A DNA stretch of 64,000 bases, taken from positions 18,151,710 through 18,215,709 of the forward strand of contig JAJEKV010000021.1 in the NCBI GenBank assembly GCA_021234155.1. Reading direction: 5' to 3'. The position numbers and the translations under genes are program-made. The notes beneath the pieces were generated by a model, which did not search any database, had not been told where the DNA came from, and worked only from the letters and a program-made list of their open reading frames with translations. This stretch comes from Isoetes taiwanensis. Lineage: Eukaryota; Streptophyta; Lycopodiopsida; Isoetales; Isoetaceae. Positions 36,480 to 46,639 of the stretch are shown one piece after another; within the stretch, counting starts at the first letter, position 1, and each line of letters starts with the position of its first letter.

Positions 36480-37511
36480 TACTAGAATATCTTCTTGAAT
36501 GAAATTCAAAGCTTCAAACTCTCTCACCTTATTGTAGAGTGTTACTCTTTTTTTACCATTTGAAATAGTGCACTCTCCTCTTGACCACATAGGTCTTGCA
36601 TCTATTGTTGACAAGCATTTGACAAGCATTTCCTTCCCAAGAGCAGATCATAAATATCTAATTTCTCATCTATTCCTTTTTTTTTGAAGGACGTCAGACT
36701 TTATTCAATCAAAGAGTCAAATACAAGTATAAATGCGGAGACAGGAATAAAATCTCAGCGGATAAGCGGAGACCCACCGAGTGAAGCAACCTGCCTAAAC
36801 ATAAGAGTGCACATCCAAAAACTCCTCAAAAATCAATCGCCTCTTGCGAGGGGCAAGTGAAGAACAATGATACGACTTTACAATGTAACCTTGAGCTTCT
36901 TGGAGAACACGATTATCTGCCACATCCAGACCTTTGAAGATTACCAATCTTCGTCTTTTCCAGATAGTCCAAAGCAACCATCCTGCTGCTAGATGAAAAG
37001 CCTGGCCTTGTAACTCTGTCCAAGTACTTGGGTAAATTGCTAAAAGCAGTTGTTGACTTGTTAGTGAAACCTGAAAAAGGGAAAACAACCAGTCCCATAC
37101 CTGTCTAAGGTGTTCACACATGAAAAAGCAATGCTCAATGGTCTTAGATCCACGCTTGCATACTGGACACTGATTTGATATTCTAGGGTTAAACTTATGG
37201 ACAAGCACATTAACCCGCAGACACCTATGAAGAATCTGCCACCAAAGAACTGCCACTTTAGGATGAAGTAGCTTGTCCCATGCCCAAGACCACACCTTCT
37301 GCCATTGAGGAGGAGGAAGTTGAAGAGACCACTTATTAGATGGAGGAAGAATATCAGTATCAAGCAACAACTGATACATAGAGTTCACAACTATTCCTTC
37401 ATGAGCAACTACCACAAAGTTAGCAGCAACAATTATTCCTTCCACTTCAATTGGTACATTGCTAACTATTCTAATTTCATGGTTAGGACGGGGCAAAAAG
37501 TTTGAGTTCAT
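36480..37511 (-). pseudogene. Ty3 protease, split by a LINE
   Basis: The upstream piece (37511-37391) reads NVPIEVEGIIVAANFVVV. The downstream piece (below 36669) continues with LDIYDLLLG and, after a frame change, KEMLVKCLSTIDARP. Together these resemble the C-terminal half of a Ty3 aspartic protease ('I.V.G....ANFVV......YDLLLG...L'). The catalytic DTG was not found upstream. The intervening LINE makes a chimeric 238-codon ORF (37511-36795) that is not a real protein. Confidence 0.6.
36679..37390 (-). mobile_element. 5'-truncated LINE inside the Ty3 protease
   Basis: The minus strand encodes the tail of LINE ORF2: KLLHPKVAVLWWQILHRC, the zf-RVT cysteines (NQCPVCKRGSKTIEHCFF...C) and WLLWTIWKRRRLVIF, ending with a stop at 36795. 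A 3' untranslated stretch ends in a poly(A) (T-run at 36677-36685 on the plus strand). The flanks CTATTCCTT at 36670-36678 and 37391-37399 are a 9-bp target duplication. This is a classic 5'-truncated insertion by target-primed reverse transcription. Confidence 0.82.
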
Positions 37512-38749
37512 TGCTATTCACAACCATCATTGCTATTCGGGGATTACCTACATTGTTAGTTAGTTGACATCCTTTTTCTATTGCAACAAATGCAAAATGT
37601 TAAGCCATCCATTTTATACAACATTGTGTTAAATGCCTCTTACATTTTATACAACATTGTGTCAAATGCTTCTTACAAATAGTAGTAGTGATCATTGTTT
37701 TATAAGCTATATAATCAATGCTTTGCAAGGGGATCATCACTATAGGAAAGGAACCGTGGGACTCTTGGCAGGATGTATTTTCCAAGAGGCAATAATTTAT
37801 GTAATGTCAATGGTTATGTAAAATGGAACTACTGCAATATGGTCTCGTTGAATTTAGCAATTATTTCAGTCACTCCAATCAAGTGTTCTGCATGTCATTA
37901 ACAAACATGCAATAATTGGGTTGGAACCTACAACTATTCGACTTCCATTGTTCCCTAATGGAACAAAAGAAGTCTTTACAACTATAGCAATTCTTCAGCA
38001 AGAAACGACCGTTCCTCCAAAGTCTATGAACTGCTATGCTCCAATGAATGAGCCGATTGATGGAGTCCTAAGCTCTTTTCCAATATAATATAAATCTAGA
38101 AGAAATAGACCAAATAAGCAAACAGAACTTGCCTCGAGCTCATAACCATATTTGCAAATACTCTTTGTAGATTCTGGTGGACCATCTTCCAACTTATCAT
38201 CAGAGCATATAGAAGAAGATTATCACAGCAATACAAAGAAGACAGTTTTGTTTGTTTGCATTGACAGATTTAGTAGCAAGATGGAAACACTTTAAAAATG
38301 TGCATTTGGATTCAAAGACAGATGTGCTCTCATTGCACAATAATTACCTGATGTCCAAATCTACCTCGGCACAGAATCCCAATACTGCAATACGTCTCCA
38401 ATATTAAGGTAACAAATTAAATCAGAATAATAAAGTAGCATCTTAGATTAAGAACCATATAACAAAGTGCAATCCAGGTCCATACATGGCAGAATTAAGG
38501 ACAGAAATGCGTCATATAGAATGCATTACTTGCCTGGAAATTCAAAATTCTGTTTAACAAAGCATGCAACAGATATAAAGGAACAAAAAAGAGGCGGAAG
38601 AAAAAGTTAAACGGGTTTCATTTACTAACGCCATATGGGTAGATTGAAAGAACTTAGAAATGCAAAAAGGCAAGCTACAGGATATGCAGAATAGAGATAA
38701 CAGCAAAACTTCCAAATACATCAGATATACCAGCACAACACAGAGGTTT
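37512..38749. other. No gene recognised; small tandem duplication
   Basis: A 35-bp unit, CATTTTATACAACATTGTGT plus about 15 bp, is repeated twice around 37612-37678. The rest is AT-rich without domains. The missing 5' part of the Ty3 element is not visible here. Confidence 0.45.
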
Positions 38750-39024
38750 GGTTTGGGTGCATATTCACACAGGGGGTGACTCCGGGCAACGAGAGCCGTT
38801 GGATAGGCATATTCACCCCTTATTCCTTAATCTACACCGTACGTAAAGTTCCTCGTTTGTGGGGTATGCAAGTACAAAATTTGCTATACTGTATGACAAG
38901 ATTCGCAAAATACTATAAGATTTCAAGCGGAATACTATATGGTGTTGATTTCGTACGTGCAAAATACAATTATGAGGGCTCTCGCTGCCCTACGTCACCC
39001 CCCATGTGAATATGCACCCAAACC
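38750..39024. mobile_element. Short inverted-repeat element, same ends as HUH element
   Basis: The 275-bp unit begins GGTTTGGGTGCATATTCACA and ends with its inverted copy; the arms match over roughly 45 bp (through GGGTGAC...GGGCA.CGAGAG) with few differences. The interior (GTTCCTCGTTTGTGGGGTATG, AATACTATAAG) has no ORF of interest. The left arm equals the start of the HUH-element coding region. The flank beyond the right arm (GGGATTTAAGGGGGGTTTTA) is also shared with the copies at 15693 and 60062, so the mobile unit is larger than the inverted repeat. Confidence 0.65.
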
Positions 39025-39059
39025 AAAGGGGATTTAAGGGGGGTTTTAATTTAAATGTG

Positions 39060-39215
39060 TTGGACCCAATGGTTGTGTTAATTAATGTCAATGGTTGTGT
39101 TAATTAATGTCAATGGTAGTTATGTGTTGGTTGTTAATGTCAATGGTTGTTATGTGTTGGTTGTTATGTGTTGGTTGCTATGTGTTGGGGGATTTAATTT
39201 TTATATGTTGGATGT
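39060..39215 (+). repeat. TTAATGTCAATGGTTGTGTT tandem repeats
   Basis: Short tandem units TTAATGTCAATGGTTGT and TATGTGTTGGTTGT alternate over 150 bp, beside the inverted-repeat element and derived from its conserved flank (CAATGGTTGTGTTAA). The small ORFs over it are repeat artefacts. Confidence 0.7.
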
Positions 39216-39910
39216 TAATGGTTTGTGTCGCAAAAAAAAAAAAAAATTGGCCCCTTACGGACGTCACCCCCCAGTGTGACAAAAATTTTAGAATTCAAAC
39301 CAGAAAAAAAACTAGATTTCATTTGAGGCTTTCATCACCTGTAGCTTTTGAATTTCATCACAATAAAACAAATAGAACATAAGTAAAAGTTACCATAAAG
39401 ATAGAGCAGATTGATCCCATTATTCTGAAAGTCATAAAGTTTGCAACACCCATACACAAACATTTTTCAACCGGAATTTAACAGCAGCCTTTGGCCTCCA
39501 TGGATTCTTGTGGTGAGAAACAAAAGTGGGAAACTTTTCTGCTTGTTAGCACAAGGATCTAGAAGCCTTGGAATTTGCTTAATAACTGCCTCAAAATCTA
39601 AATATGCATGGTAATTTTTTGCAAGCTTCATTCGGAATGAGCCATAAAACAATATCCAATAGCGCAATCCTGTATTAATCGATTGGTAAGATGTGAAAGC
39701 CTATCAAACCCGGCCGAAAAATTGCTGTTTTAGCATAGATATCTTAATCAAACATATCCATATCATACACTATCAAAAAGATCTCAGAGAGAGCTTTCCA
39801 ACGCAATAAAAATCATCTGAAACAGAGCTCTGGATCAAAAGTTATGATAAGAAATGTGTTGCCGGCGGGGAAACTGCACTACATGCGCCCTTCAAGCCCT
39901 TCATGTGCCC

Positions 39911-40084
39911 ATTATGCACCACACATACAAAAAGAGGGCTTTTGTTGTGAGCCATTGGTTGTTGACCATTATGCACCACACGCACAAAAAAAGGGCTTTT
40001 GTTGTGAGCCATTGGTTGCTGACCATTATGCACCACACGCACAAAAAGAGGGCTTTTGTTGTGAGCCATTGGTTGTTGACCATT
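39911..40084. repeat. 57-bp tandem repeat, three copies
   Basis: Three copies of a 57-bp unit starting at GCACCACAC (39916, 39973, 40030), with GAGGGCTTTTGTTGTGAGCC inside. Because 57 is divisible by three, several frames on both strands stay open as 19-residue repeats; these are not taken as genes. Confidence 0.85.
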
Positions 40085-40097
40085 GAAAAAAAAAGGG

Positions 40098-40240
40098 CTA
40101 AAATCAATGGCTCAGAAATGGTGCACTCTAGATGTACGCATTAGTACATCCATTTGAATACATCACGAAATCATAGGAAAACCTTAGTGCAAAGCGTACA
40201 AAAACACAAAGAAAACCCCCTGTTATTATGCTACATATGG
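40098..40240. repeat. Dispersed repeat, copy 1
   Basis: About 140 bp (ATGGTGCACTCTAGATGTAC to CCCCCTGTTATTATGCTACA) matches 62465-62610 with scattered differences. It contains no ORF; it follows the 57-bp array directly. Confidence 0.65.
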
Positions 40241-41815
40241 ATATGCAGGCACCACTTGATTATGGTTTAGTTCCTCAAATATTTGCAAAAGGATTTGTGA
40301 AGGAAGCAAAAAGACGTCTCTTGATAATTGCACAGGCAAATAAAGGCAAAAAATCAACTCGCGAACGGAATATGGTTCAGAAAAAAAGAAACGTCTTCTT
40401 TCAGAAAGAAAACATGCGAAGATAAAGAAGCAGAAGAGGGAAAAATGAGTTGCTCTAACCTCCACCTACAATTATAGTTTAGGTTTACAAAACCAAAGCA
40501 AATAATTGCCAAAATTTTACAGAATGAATTAAACCAAGACCAAAGTGATAGAGAGAAGCAAACCTGCAAGAAACAAATCCTCAAATCCTCAAATCTTGGA
40601 AAAAACAATCTGTGATTGAAGTAAATAGAAACAGGCAGCGGAAAGGGAAAGCACCTCTTGTGGTCCAGAAGTCGACCTGGTGCGCAAAGTTGAAGCTCCA
40701 AAAGCCCTAAACCTTTCAAAGAATGGTGACTTATATGAAAACAAAGAAAAAAATAAAATAGATTCAATCTTTGCACACGTGAATGTGAATGGTAAAGATT
40801 CAGGTTGTTTTTCAAGTCCGTTAAGGGTGAAGGGAGCTCAAATCTATCAAGAAAGAACTTGAAGCAGGGTTGAGGTGGATTAACCCGCACCGTATTTCTG
40901 AAGATAAGCCCAGCCAAAAACCGCTCAAGGTATTTCTCTGCTCTGATGCCGAAAGACAATAAGTAAAATAAAAATCTTGTTGAAAATCTGGAAGCTAGTG
41001 AGCGATTTGAGAAAAGGGCCACATATGCCAAAGGTTAAGCTTGCCGTGAGCTGCCCTATCTGCTCCAATATTATTTCCCCAATCCCTTTTTCGGGGAGTT
41101 ACTAACAGCTCCAACCTCAAACTCTGCCCTCAAATCTCAGTTCCAAGCTCTGCTGGATAACCACGACCACTAATTGTTAAACGATGTTAAAACTCTCAAG
41201 CAAAAACCATTCTATGTTTCATGGAGTTACCTTGTTGCTTCTGACTCCTAATAGCTCCAACCTGATGCTCTGTCCTCAAAGGTCGGCTCCAAGCTCTGCC
41301 CTAATACCTTGACTTCTAATTACTCCAAGCTCCGACTCGAAGCTCAAGCTTCAGACTCCAAAATATGAGATCCACCTGCTCAAGCTACGGCACCCCAGAA
41401 AAACAAAATTACCTGGCGATGGATAACAGCTTAAAAGGCTTGTTCTTGCCTTTTGCTCTATTTAAATTCCAGCAAAAAAAAGATGAAAGGAGGAGGAGAA
41501 TCCTCCGCCATATCCTCTCGGCTGCCGTAATAGCAAACCACCGCACCCACCGCCCATCATGAAAGAGGGAAAGATAAACCGTTGAGAAGGAAAAAAAACG
41601 CTTCCGTTAGAAGAAAAAAATGAAGGAAAAAAAATTCTGCCCGGAAAATGAAGAAACCGGCGTAACATGTGCCGGAAAAAACGTAAGCGCCGGCGTTACC
41701 ACTGCCGGAAAACCACAATTTAAATAAGTAGATAGCTTTTTAAGGTGTGATTTATAACTAGGTGTAGTTTCTAAGTAGCTATTTCTTTTAAGAAAGTACA
41801 GTTGTTTTCAGGCTC
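40241..41815. other. No gene supported
   Basis: A 225-codon minus-strand ORF (41031-40354) has a very skewed Phe/Leu/Ser composition, no domain and lies in purine-rich sequence; I read it as chance. 41370-41700 is richer in G+C. Confidence 0.45.
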
Positions 41816-43092
41816 GACCATGCCAAGGTAGCTCAAACATGCTACGTGGGCTTCAACATGCCACCTAGGCTCCAATATGCGACCTAATGCCAAGGTGGCT
41901 CAAACATGCCAAGGTGCTCAAACATGCCAAGGTGGCTCAAACATGCCACATAAGCTCCAACACGCCACCTCGGCTCCAACATGCCAAGGTGGCTCAAACA
42001 TGCTACCTAGGCTCTGAATGTCACGCGGGCTCCAACATGCTAAGGTGGCGCAAACATAACACGTGGGCTCCACCATGCCACCTAGGCTCCAACATGCCAA
42101 GGTGGCTCAAACATGCCAGTGGGCTCCAACATGCCACCTAGGCTCCAAAATGCCAAGGTGGCTCAAACATGCCATGTGGGCTCCAACATGCCACCTAGGC
42201 TCCGACATCCCAAGGTGGCTCAAACATGACACATGTCGTGAACATGCCAAGATGGCTCAAACATGCCATAGGCTCCAACATGCCAAGGTGGCTCAAACAT
42301 GCCATGTGGGCTTCAACATGCCACCTAGGCTCCAACATGCGACCTAGTCTCAAACATGCCACACGGCCTCCAACATGCCACCTAGGCTCCAACATGATAA
42401 GATGGCTCAAACATACCATGTGGGCTCCAACATGACACCTCGACTCCAAGATGCCAAGGTGGCTCAAACATGCCTCCTAGGCTCCGGAATGCCACGCTGG
42501 CTCCAACATGCCACGCGGCTCTAACATGCCAAGGCGGCACAAACATGCCACGTGGTCTCCAACATGCCACCTAGGTCTCAACATGCCGAGGTGGCTCAAA
42601 CATGCCACGTGGACTCTAACATGCCAAGGTGGCTCAAACATGCCACGTGGGCTCCAACATGCGGCCACGGCTCCAACATGCCAAGGTGTCTCAAATATGC
42701 CACGTTGGCTCGACATGCCAAGATGGCTCAAACATGCCACCTAGGCTCCAACATGCCAAGGTGGCTCAAACATGTCACCTGGGGTCCAACATGCCACGTG
42801 GGCTCCAACATGTCAAGGTGGTTTAAACATGCCACCTAGGCTCTGAAATGCCACGCGGGTTCTAACATGCCACTTAGACTCCAACATGCCAAGGTGGCTC
42901 AAACATGCCACGTGGGCTCCAACATGCCACCTAGCCTCCAACATGCCAAGGTGGCTGAAACATGCCACTTGGGCTCCAACATGCCACCTAGGCTCCAACA
43001 TGTCACCTGGCTCAAACATGCCAAGGTGGCTTAAACATGCCGCCTCTAAAATGCCATGCAGGTTCCTTCATGCCACCTAGGCCCCAACATGA
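41816..43092. repeat. 19-bp / 57-bp tandem array, left block
   Basis: Roughly 65 copies of a 19-bp unit with three main variants: CCAAGGTGGCTCAAACATG, CCACGTGGGCTCCAACATG and CCACCTAGGCTCCAACATG. They tend to follow each other in that order, giving a 57-bp higher-order period. Since 57 is a multiple of three, all frames on both strands carry open 19-residue repeats. The CCACGTGGG variant contains the palindromic G-box CACGTG. The array has no ATG-to-stop gene of known type. It resumes at 44112 after a copia fragment. Confidence 0.9.
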
Positions 43093-44111
43093 TGATGAAA
43101 AAATCAGGAAATTCAAGGCAAGGTTAGTTGCTCAGGGCTTTACTCAAAGAAAGGGATAGGATTTTGATGAGACATTCTCACCATTAGTAAAATTAAACAG
43201 TTTGAGAATTTTGTTAGCCATGGCAAATGCACATGATCTTGAATTACATCATATGGATGTAAGCACTGCTTTCTAAATGCAAAACTTGAAGAAGAAATTT
43301 ATCTTAGACAAGCTCCAGATTTTGAAATAGGTGAAGGAAAAGTCTGGATCTAAAGAGAGCTGTATATGGCCTAAGGCAATCTCCTCGTGAATGGTATAAA
43401 TGCATGAATAATTACCTTCAAGAGCAAGGATTTCAGAAATTGAAGTGTGATGGGAATTTGTATAAATACAAAGCAGGAGAAGAATGGTGCATAATAGCTT
43501 TGTATGTGGATGACAACATCATGATAGCAAATGGAAAAGGGATATTAGAGAATTGTAAAGGCTTGCTGCATAAATGCTTTAAAATGACTGATCTTGGCGA
43601 GCTCAAAAGGTTTTTGGGAATAGAAGTATCCAGGGACAAAAAAAACAAAGTCATAACATTAAGCCAAAAGGGACAGATCCAAAATATGCTTGACAGATTT
43701 GGAATGAAAGACTGTAATGTGGCAGCCACTCCCATGATATCTGGACTTAAAATCTCAAGGCATATGTGTCCACAAAATGACGATGAAAGAAAACAAATGG
43801 AAGGAGTTCCCTATATGTCATTAATAGGATGTTTATCCTATGTAGCAAACTGCACAAGGCCTGATATAGGTTTTGCAGTAAATATGCTGAGCAAATACAA
43901 CCATGATCCAAGGAGAACACATTGGATTGCAGCTAAAAGAATACTAAGGTATTTGAAAGGCACAATTGATTTTGGAGTAAAATATAATTCTGATGACATG
44001 ATCCTTCAAGCATATTGTGATGCTGACTGGGGAGGGGATTTAGATGAAAGGAAATCCACTTCTGGATACATAACATTACTAGGAGGAGGATCTGTGTCAT
44101 GGACTCAAACA
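43093..44111 (+). pseudogene. Ty1/copia RT-RNase H fragment within the array
   Basis: The plus strand begins abruptly with KIRKFKARLVAQGFTQRKG, the first block of a copia RT, then MDVSTAF and, in the main ORF, ALYVDDNIMIANG (the YVDD catalytic box). RNase H follows (CDADWGGDLDERKSTSGYI, LLGGGSVSW). It ends mid-domain where the 19-bp repeats resume. Stops and frameshifts occur in the first 300 bp. Both edges fall directly in array sequence, there are no LTRs, and the ORF reads on into the repeat. It is a partial pol copy, unlike the intact copia at 53585 in sequence. Confidence 0.8.
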
Positions 44112-44752
44112 TGGCATGTGGGCTCCAACATGCCACCTAGGCTCCAACATGTCAAGGTGGCTCAAACATGCCACCTAGGCTCTAACATGCCAAGGTGGCT
44201 CAAACATTCCAAGGTGGCTCAAACATGGCACATGGGCTCCAACATGCAAGGTGGCTCAAACATGCCACCTAGGCTCTGAGATGCTACGTGGGCTCCAACA
44301 TGCTAAGGTGGACCAACATGACACGTGGGCTCCACCATGCCACCTAGACTCCAACATGTTAAGGTGGCTCAAACATGCCACATGGGCTCTAGCATGCCAA
44401 ACCTCAGCTTCAACATGCCAATCAAACTTGCCACCTAGGCTCCGAAATGCCACACGGGCTCCAACATGCTAGCTAGGCTCCAACATGCTAAGGTGGACAA
44501 ACATGACACGTGGGCTCCACCATGCCACCTAGGCTCCCACATGCCAAGGTGGCTCAAACATGCCACGTGGGCTCCAACATGCCACCTAGGCTCCAACATG
44601 CCAAGGTGGCTCAAACATGACACATGTCGTGAACATGCCAAGATGGCTCAAACATGCCACGTAGGCTCAAACATGCCACGTGGGCTTCCACATGCCACCT
44701 AGGCTCCATCATGACAAGGTGGCTCAAACATGTCATGTGGGCTCCAACAGGA
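44112..44752. repeat. 19-bp / 57-bp tandem array, right block
   Basis: About 33 more units of the same three variants as the left block, with more small deletions. Segments such as ACATGACACATGTCGTGAAC occur in both blocks (near 42227 and 44616), showing shared larger duplications. Confidence 0.88.
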
Positions 44753-44892
44753 ACGTTTTTGGGGTCCCTCTCTTAGCGCTCGGCCTCTTCCCTCTGGTGA
44801 GGTATCCGCGCAAAGTCCTGGCCTTGTTCGACTTGTGGAAGGCAGTCAGCTCTTTAAGTTCTTGAAGTTCCCTCTATTCTATCCCTTGCCAA

Positions 44893-44965
44893 ACTCCTGT
44901 ACCAAAAATTTCGCGACCGTGGCTTATTTATCCCGCGACCGTGGCTTATCTATCCCGCGACTGTG
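44893..44965. repeat. Short tandem repeat, three copies
   Basis: TTTCGCGACCGTGGCTTATT / ATCCCGCGACCGTGGCTTAT / ATCCCGCGACTGTGGCTTAT, with a period near 22 bp. It lies next to a Ty3 gag remnant. Confidence 0.7.
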
Positions 44966-45420
44966 GCTTATTTATATGGCTTAGATCGCAAAGTTTTGTG
45001 ACGCCTGTGTGCTGACGATCGGTGTCTCCAAAGCATGCCTCGAGCTCTGCAGTGAAAGCAGCAAAATCTTGCAACTCTGGAGCTCCATTCTCTAATAAAG
45101 GGGCAAACCAACTTAGAACTGGCCCTGTGAGAAGAGAACCAATCAACCCCACTTGTTCCTGGGCCGTGGGATATCTATGAGGATGGAGCTAAATCACAAG
45201 CCTGACCTGATTCAAAAAACTGCGGAGCTTGGACCGAGTGCCGTCAAACTTCTCTGGCAGGCTGTTCTTAGGCTCTAATAGCCTCAATCCCGAGCTAGAA
45301 GCAGATTCATGTGAAGCAATACGTTCCTTAAGCTCTTTATTGTCCAACTACAACTGCTGGCAACTTGAACAAGTTGCTGGACCTGCTGTAATAAAGTTGA
45401 AACCTCCTCCATAGATATAA
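44946..45420 (-). pseudogene. Ty3-type gag remnant
   Basis: The minus-strand reading starts near 45420 with an N-terminal helical part (MEEVSTLLQQVQQLVQVAS). After a frame change it gives the capsid core: LPEKFDGTRSKLRSFLNQVR, a stop, then YPTAQEQVGLIGSLLTGP, LSWFAPLLENGA and FTAELEACFGDTDR. This is the retrotransposon gag capsid fold common in Ty3 elements. It ends at 44946 with no zinc knuckle or pol. It is on the same strand as the Ty3 element at 23948-37511, but nothing shows that they belong together. Confidence 0.72.
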
Positions 45421-45844
45421 AATCACCAAATATGAGCAAAAAAATGCTTAGGATCAGAGCAGGCAAGAACCGGCAAGGGATTCCGGTTCAAACTGTCATG
45501 AACCTACGCGAAAACAAGGAAAATATGTGGAAAATACGCAAGAAATACGGAATAAATACGCCAAGATCGACAAAGAATCTGATATATGAACAGGAATTAA
45601 GAGTACAATGGCCCGAAGGCAAGCAGGAACACGCGACAGATGCCTAGAAGGCTCAAGACTGGCGTTGAACTGGAATGGTTCGACGAGAAGGAGATGCCTT
45701 CTTATATATGTAGGCCAACGATCAGGATCGCGCCACTCCAGTGGATACGATCATTCCAAGTGTCATGCATGTTATGCTAGAATATTCTAGAACCTCCTGG
45801 AAACAATCCCGCATAAGACAAAGACATGAGGAAATGTCCTTGAT

Positions 45845-45990
45845 AAATATTAGTAGGGCACTTGGCAAGGGTGTGTGACTCGCAACTGGAAGGTTGCAAG
45901 TTCAAACCTTGCTCCGTGCAACTACCCTTTTGCATCTGTGTGACGACTGTCTTTTGTACATCCTATATTATAAATTTTTAGTGTAAGTGT
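45845..45990 (+). repeat. SINE-like repeat with A and B boxes
   Basis: TTGGCAAGGGTGTGTG resembles a polymerase III A box and, about 35 bp on, AGTTCAAACC fits the B box consensus GWTCRANNC exactly; this spacing is normal for tRNA-derived promoters. The region does not fold as a real tRNA. The 3' border and target duplication are not clear. Inference: a tRNA-derived SINE. Confidence 0.42.
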
Positions 45991-46300
45991 TGGACCCAGC
46001 CCTAATTTGGACGCCCCAGATTTGATAAAGCTAATGGAGGAGATGATGCCACGTCAGTTTCTTTGAGATAACTTGGTTTTTTTTTGCTAGGCTTCGCGAA
46101 GGCGGCTATGGTACCTTCGAGCAGATGCTTGGCTCTATGTCAGTCGTGCAAGTTTCAACATCCCTAAATCCCTAAATCGGCGAGTATGGCATCTACAGAT
46201 CTTGCGGAATTCCTGCTTGCCGATGGTGGTTCAGGCTTCAGCTTTGGCGATTGTGGCATCTACAAATCTGGCAGAACCTTCCTAAAAGAGGATTTAGCAG

Positions 46301-46639
46301 GCCAATTCTATCGTATTTGCAGTGATTTTCCCAAGTTGAGGCTTTGATTACTATGGGTTTAACCTGAATCTTTGAGTGCAAACCAAAGAATGTGATATAA
46401 GCTTTCGAACTACTTTCTTGCTTACGGAGTTTTTAGCACTGCATGCCAATTTCTTCAAGGGCAACCGGTTTGTCCATTTGCAACAGAGCTTTTAACTGAA
46501 TATTTTTCTTCCCATCAAAGGTTTAGTTGTGCTTCGTGGCTCAGGGACATGCAAGCCAGTTCTATCGTATTTGTAGTGATTTTTCCAAGTTGAGGCTTTG
46601 ATTACTACGGGTTTAACCTGAATGTTTGAGTGCAAATGT
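46301..46639 (+). repeat. Direct duplication of about 85 bp
   Basis: 46301-46386 and 46554-46639 share TTCTATCGTATTTG.AGTGAT through TTTAACCTGAAT.TTTGAGTGCAAA with a few substitutions. No ORF accounts for it. Confidence 0.78.

Larger units (their letters stand above)
23948..37511 (-). mobile_element. Ty3-type LTR retrotransposon, split by two insertions
   Basis: Reading down from 37511 on the minus strand, the surviving domains are protease, an RNase H with complete D-E-D-D signature, reverse transcriptase, a second (standard) RNase H and integrase. The order is therefore protease, extra RNase H, RT, RNase H, integrase. A 5'-truncated LINE (36679-37390) cuts the protease, and a 9.26-kb DNA transposon (26065-35328) cuts the RT between the ITPWGTFA and FLDD motifs. 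Removing both leaves about 3.6 kb of pol. Gag and both LTRs were not found. Several stops and frameshifts show that it is dead. An additional archaeal-type RNase H is known from the Tat branch of plant Ty3 elements, though I recall it downstream of the standard RNase H there. Confidence 0.8.

Noticed and set aside
36795-37511. A single 238-codon protein
   Set aside because: It is a chimera of Ty3 protease and an inserted LINE tail, shown by the 9-bp duplication and poly(A).
40354-41031. 225-codon minus-strand ORF
   Set aside because: Extreme Phe/Leu/Ser bias, no domain, and located in purine-rich plus-strand sequence that avoids stops by composition.
41887-43080. Many overlapping ORFs of 60-95 codons in the 19-bp array on both strands
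   Set aside because: They follow from the 57-bp period being a multiple of three; no frame is favoured and no start context or domain supports a protein.
41816-44752. CRISPR-like regularly repeated array
   Set aside because: Units are directly contiguous 19-bp variants without unique spacers, in a eukaryotic genome with no cas genes.
44946-45420. Gag remnant as part of the Ty3 element at 23948-37511
   Set aside because: It is over 7 kb away with unrelated repeats between, and no shared sequence or LTR links them.
45850-45925. A functional tRNA gene
   Set aside because: A and B boxes are present, but no cloverleaf with acceptor pairing or anticodon arm could be formed.
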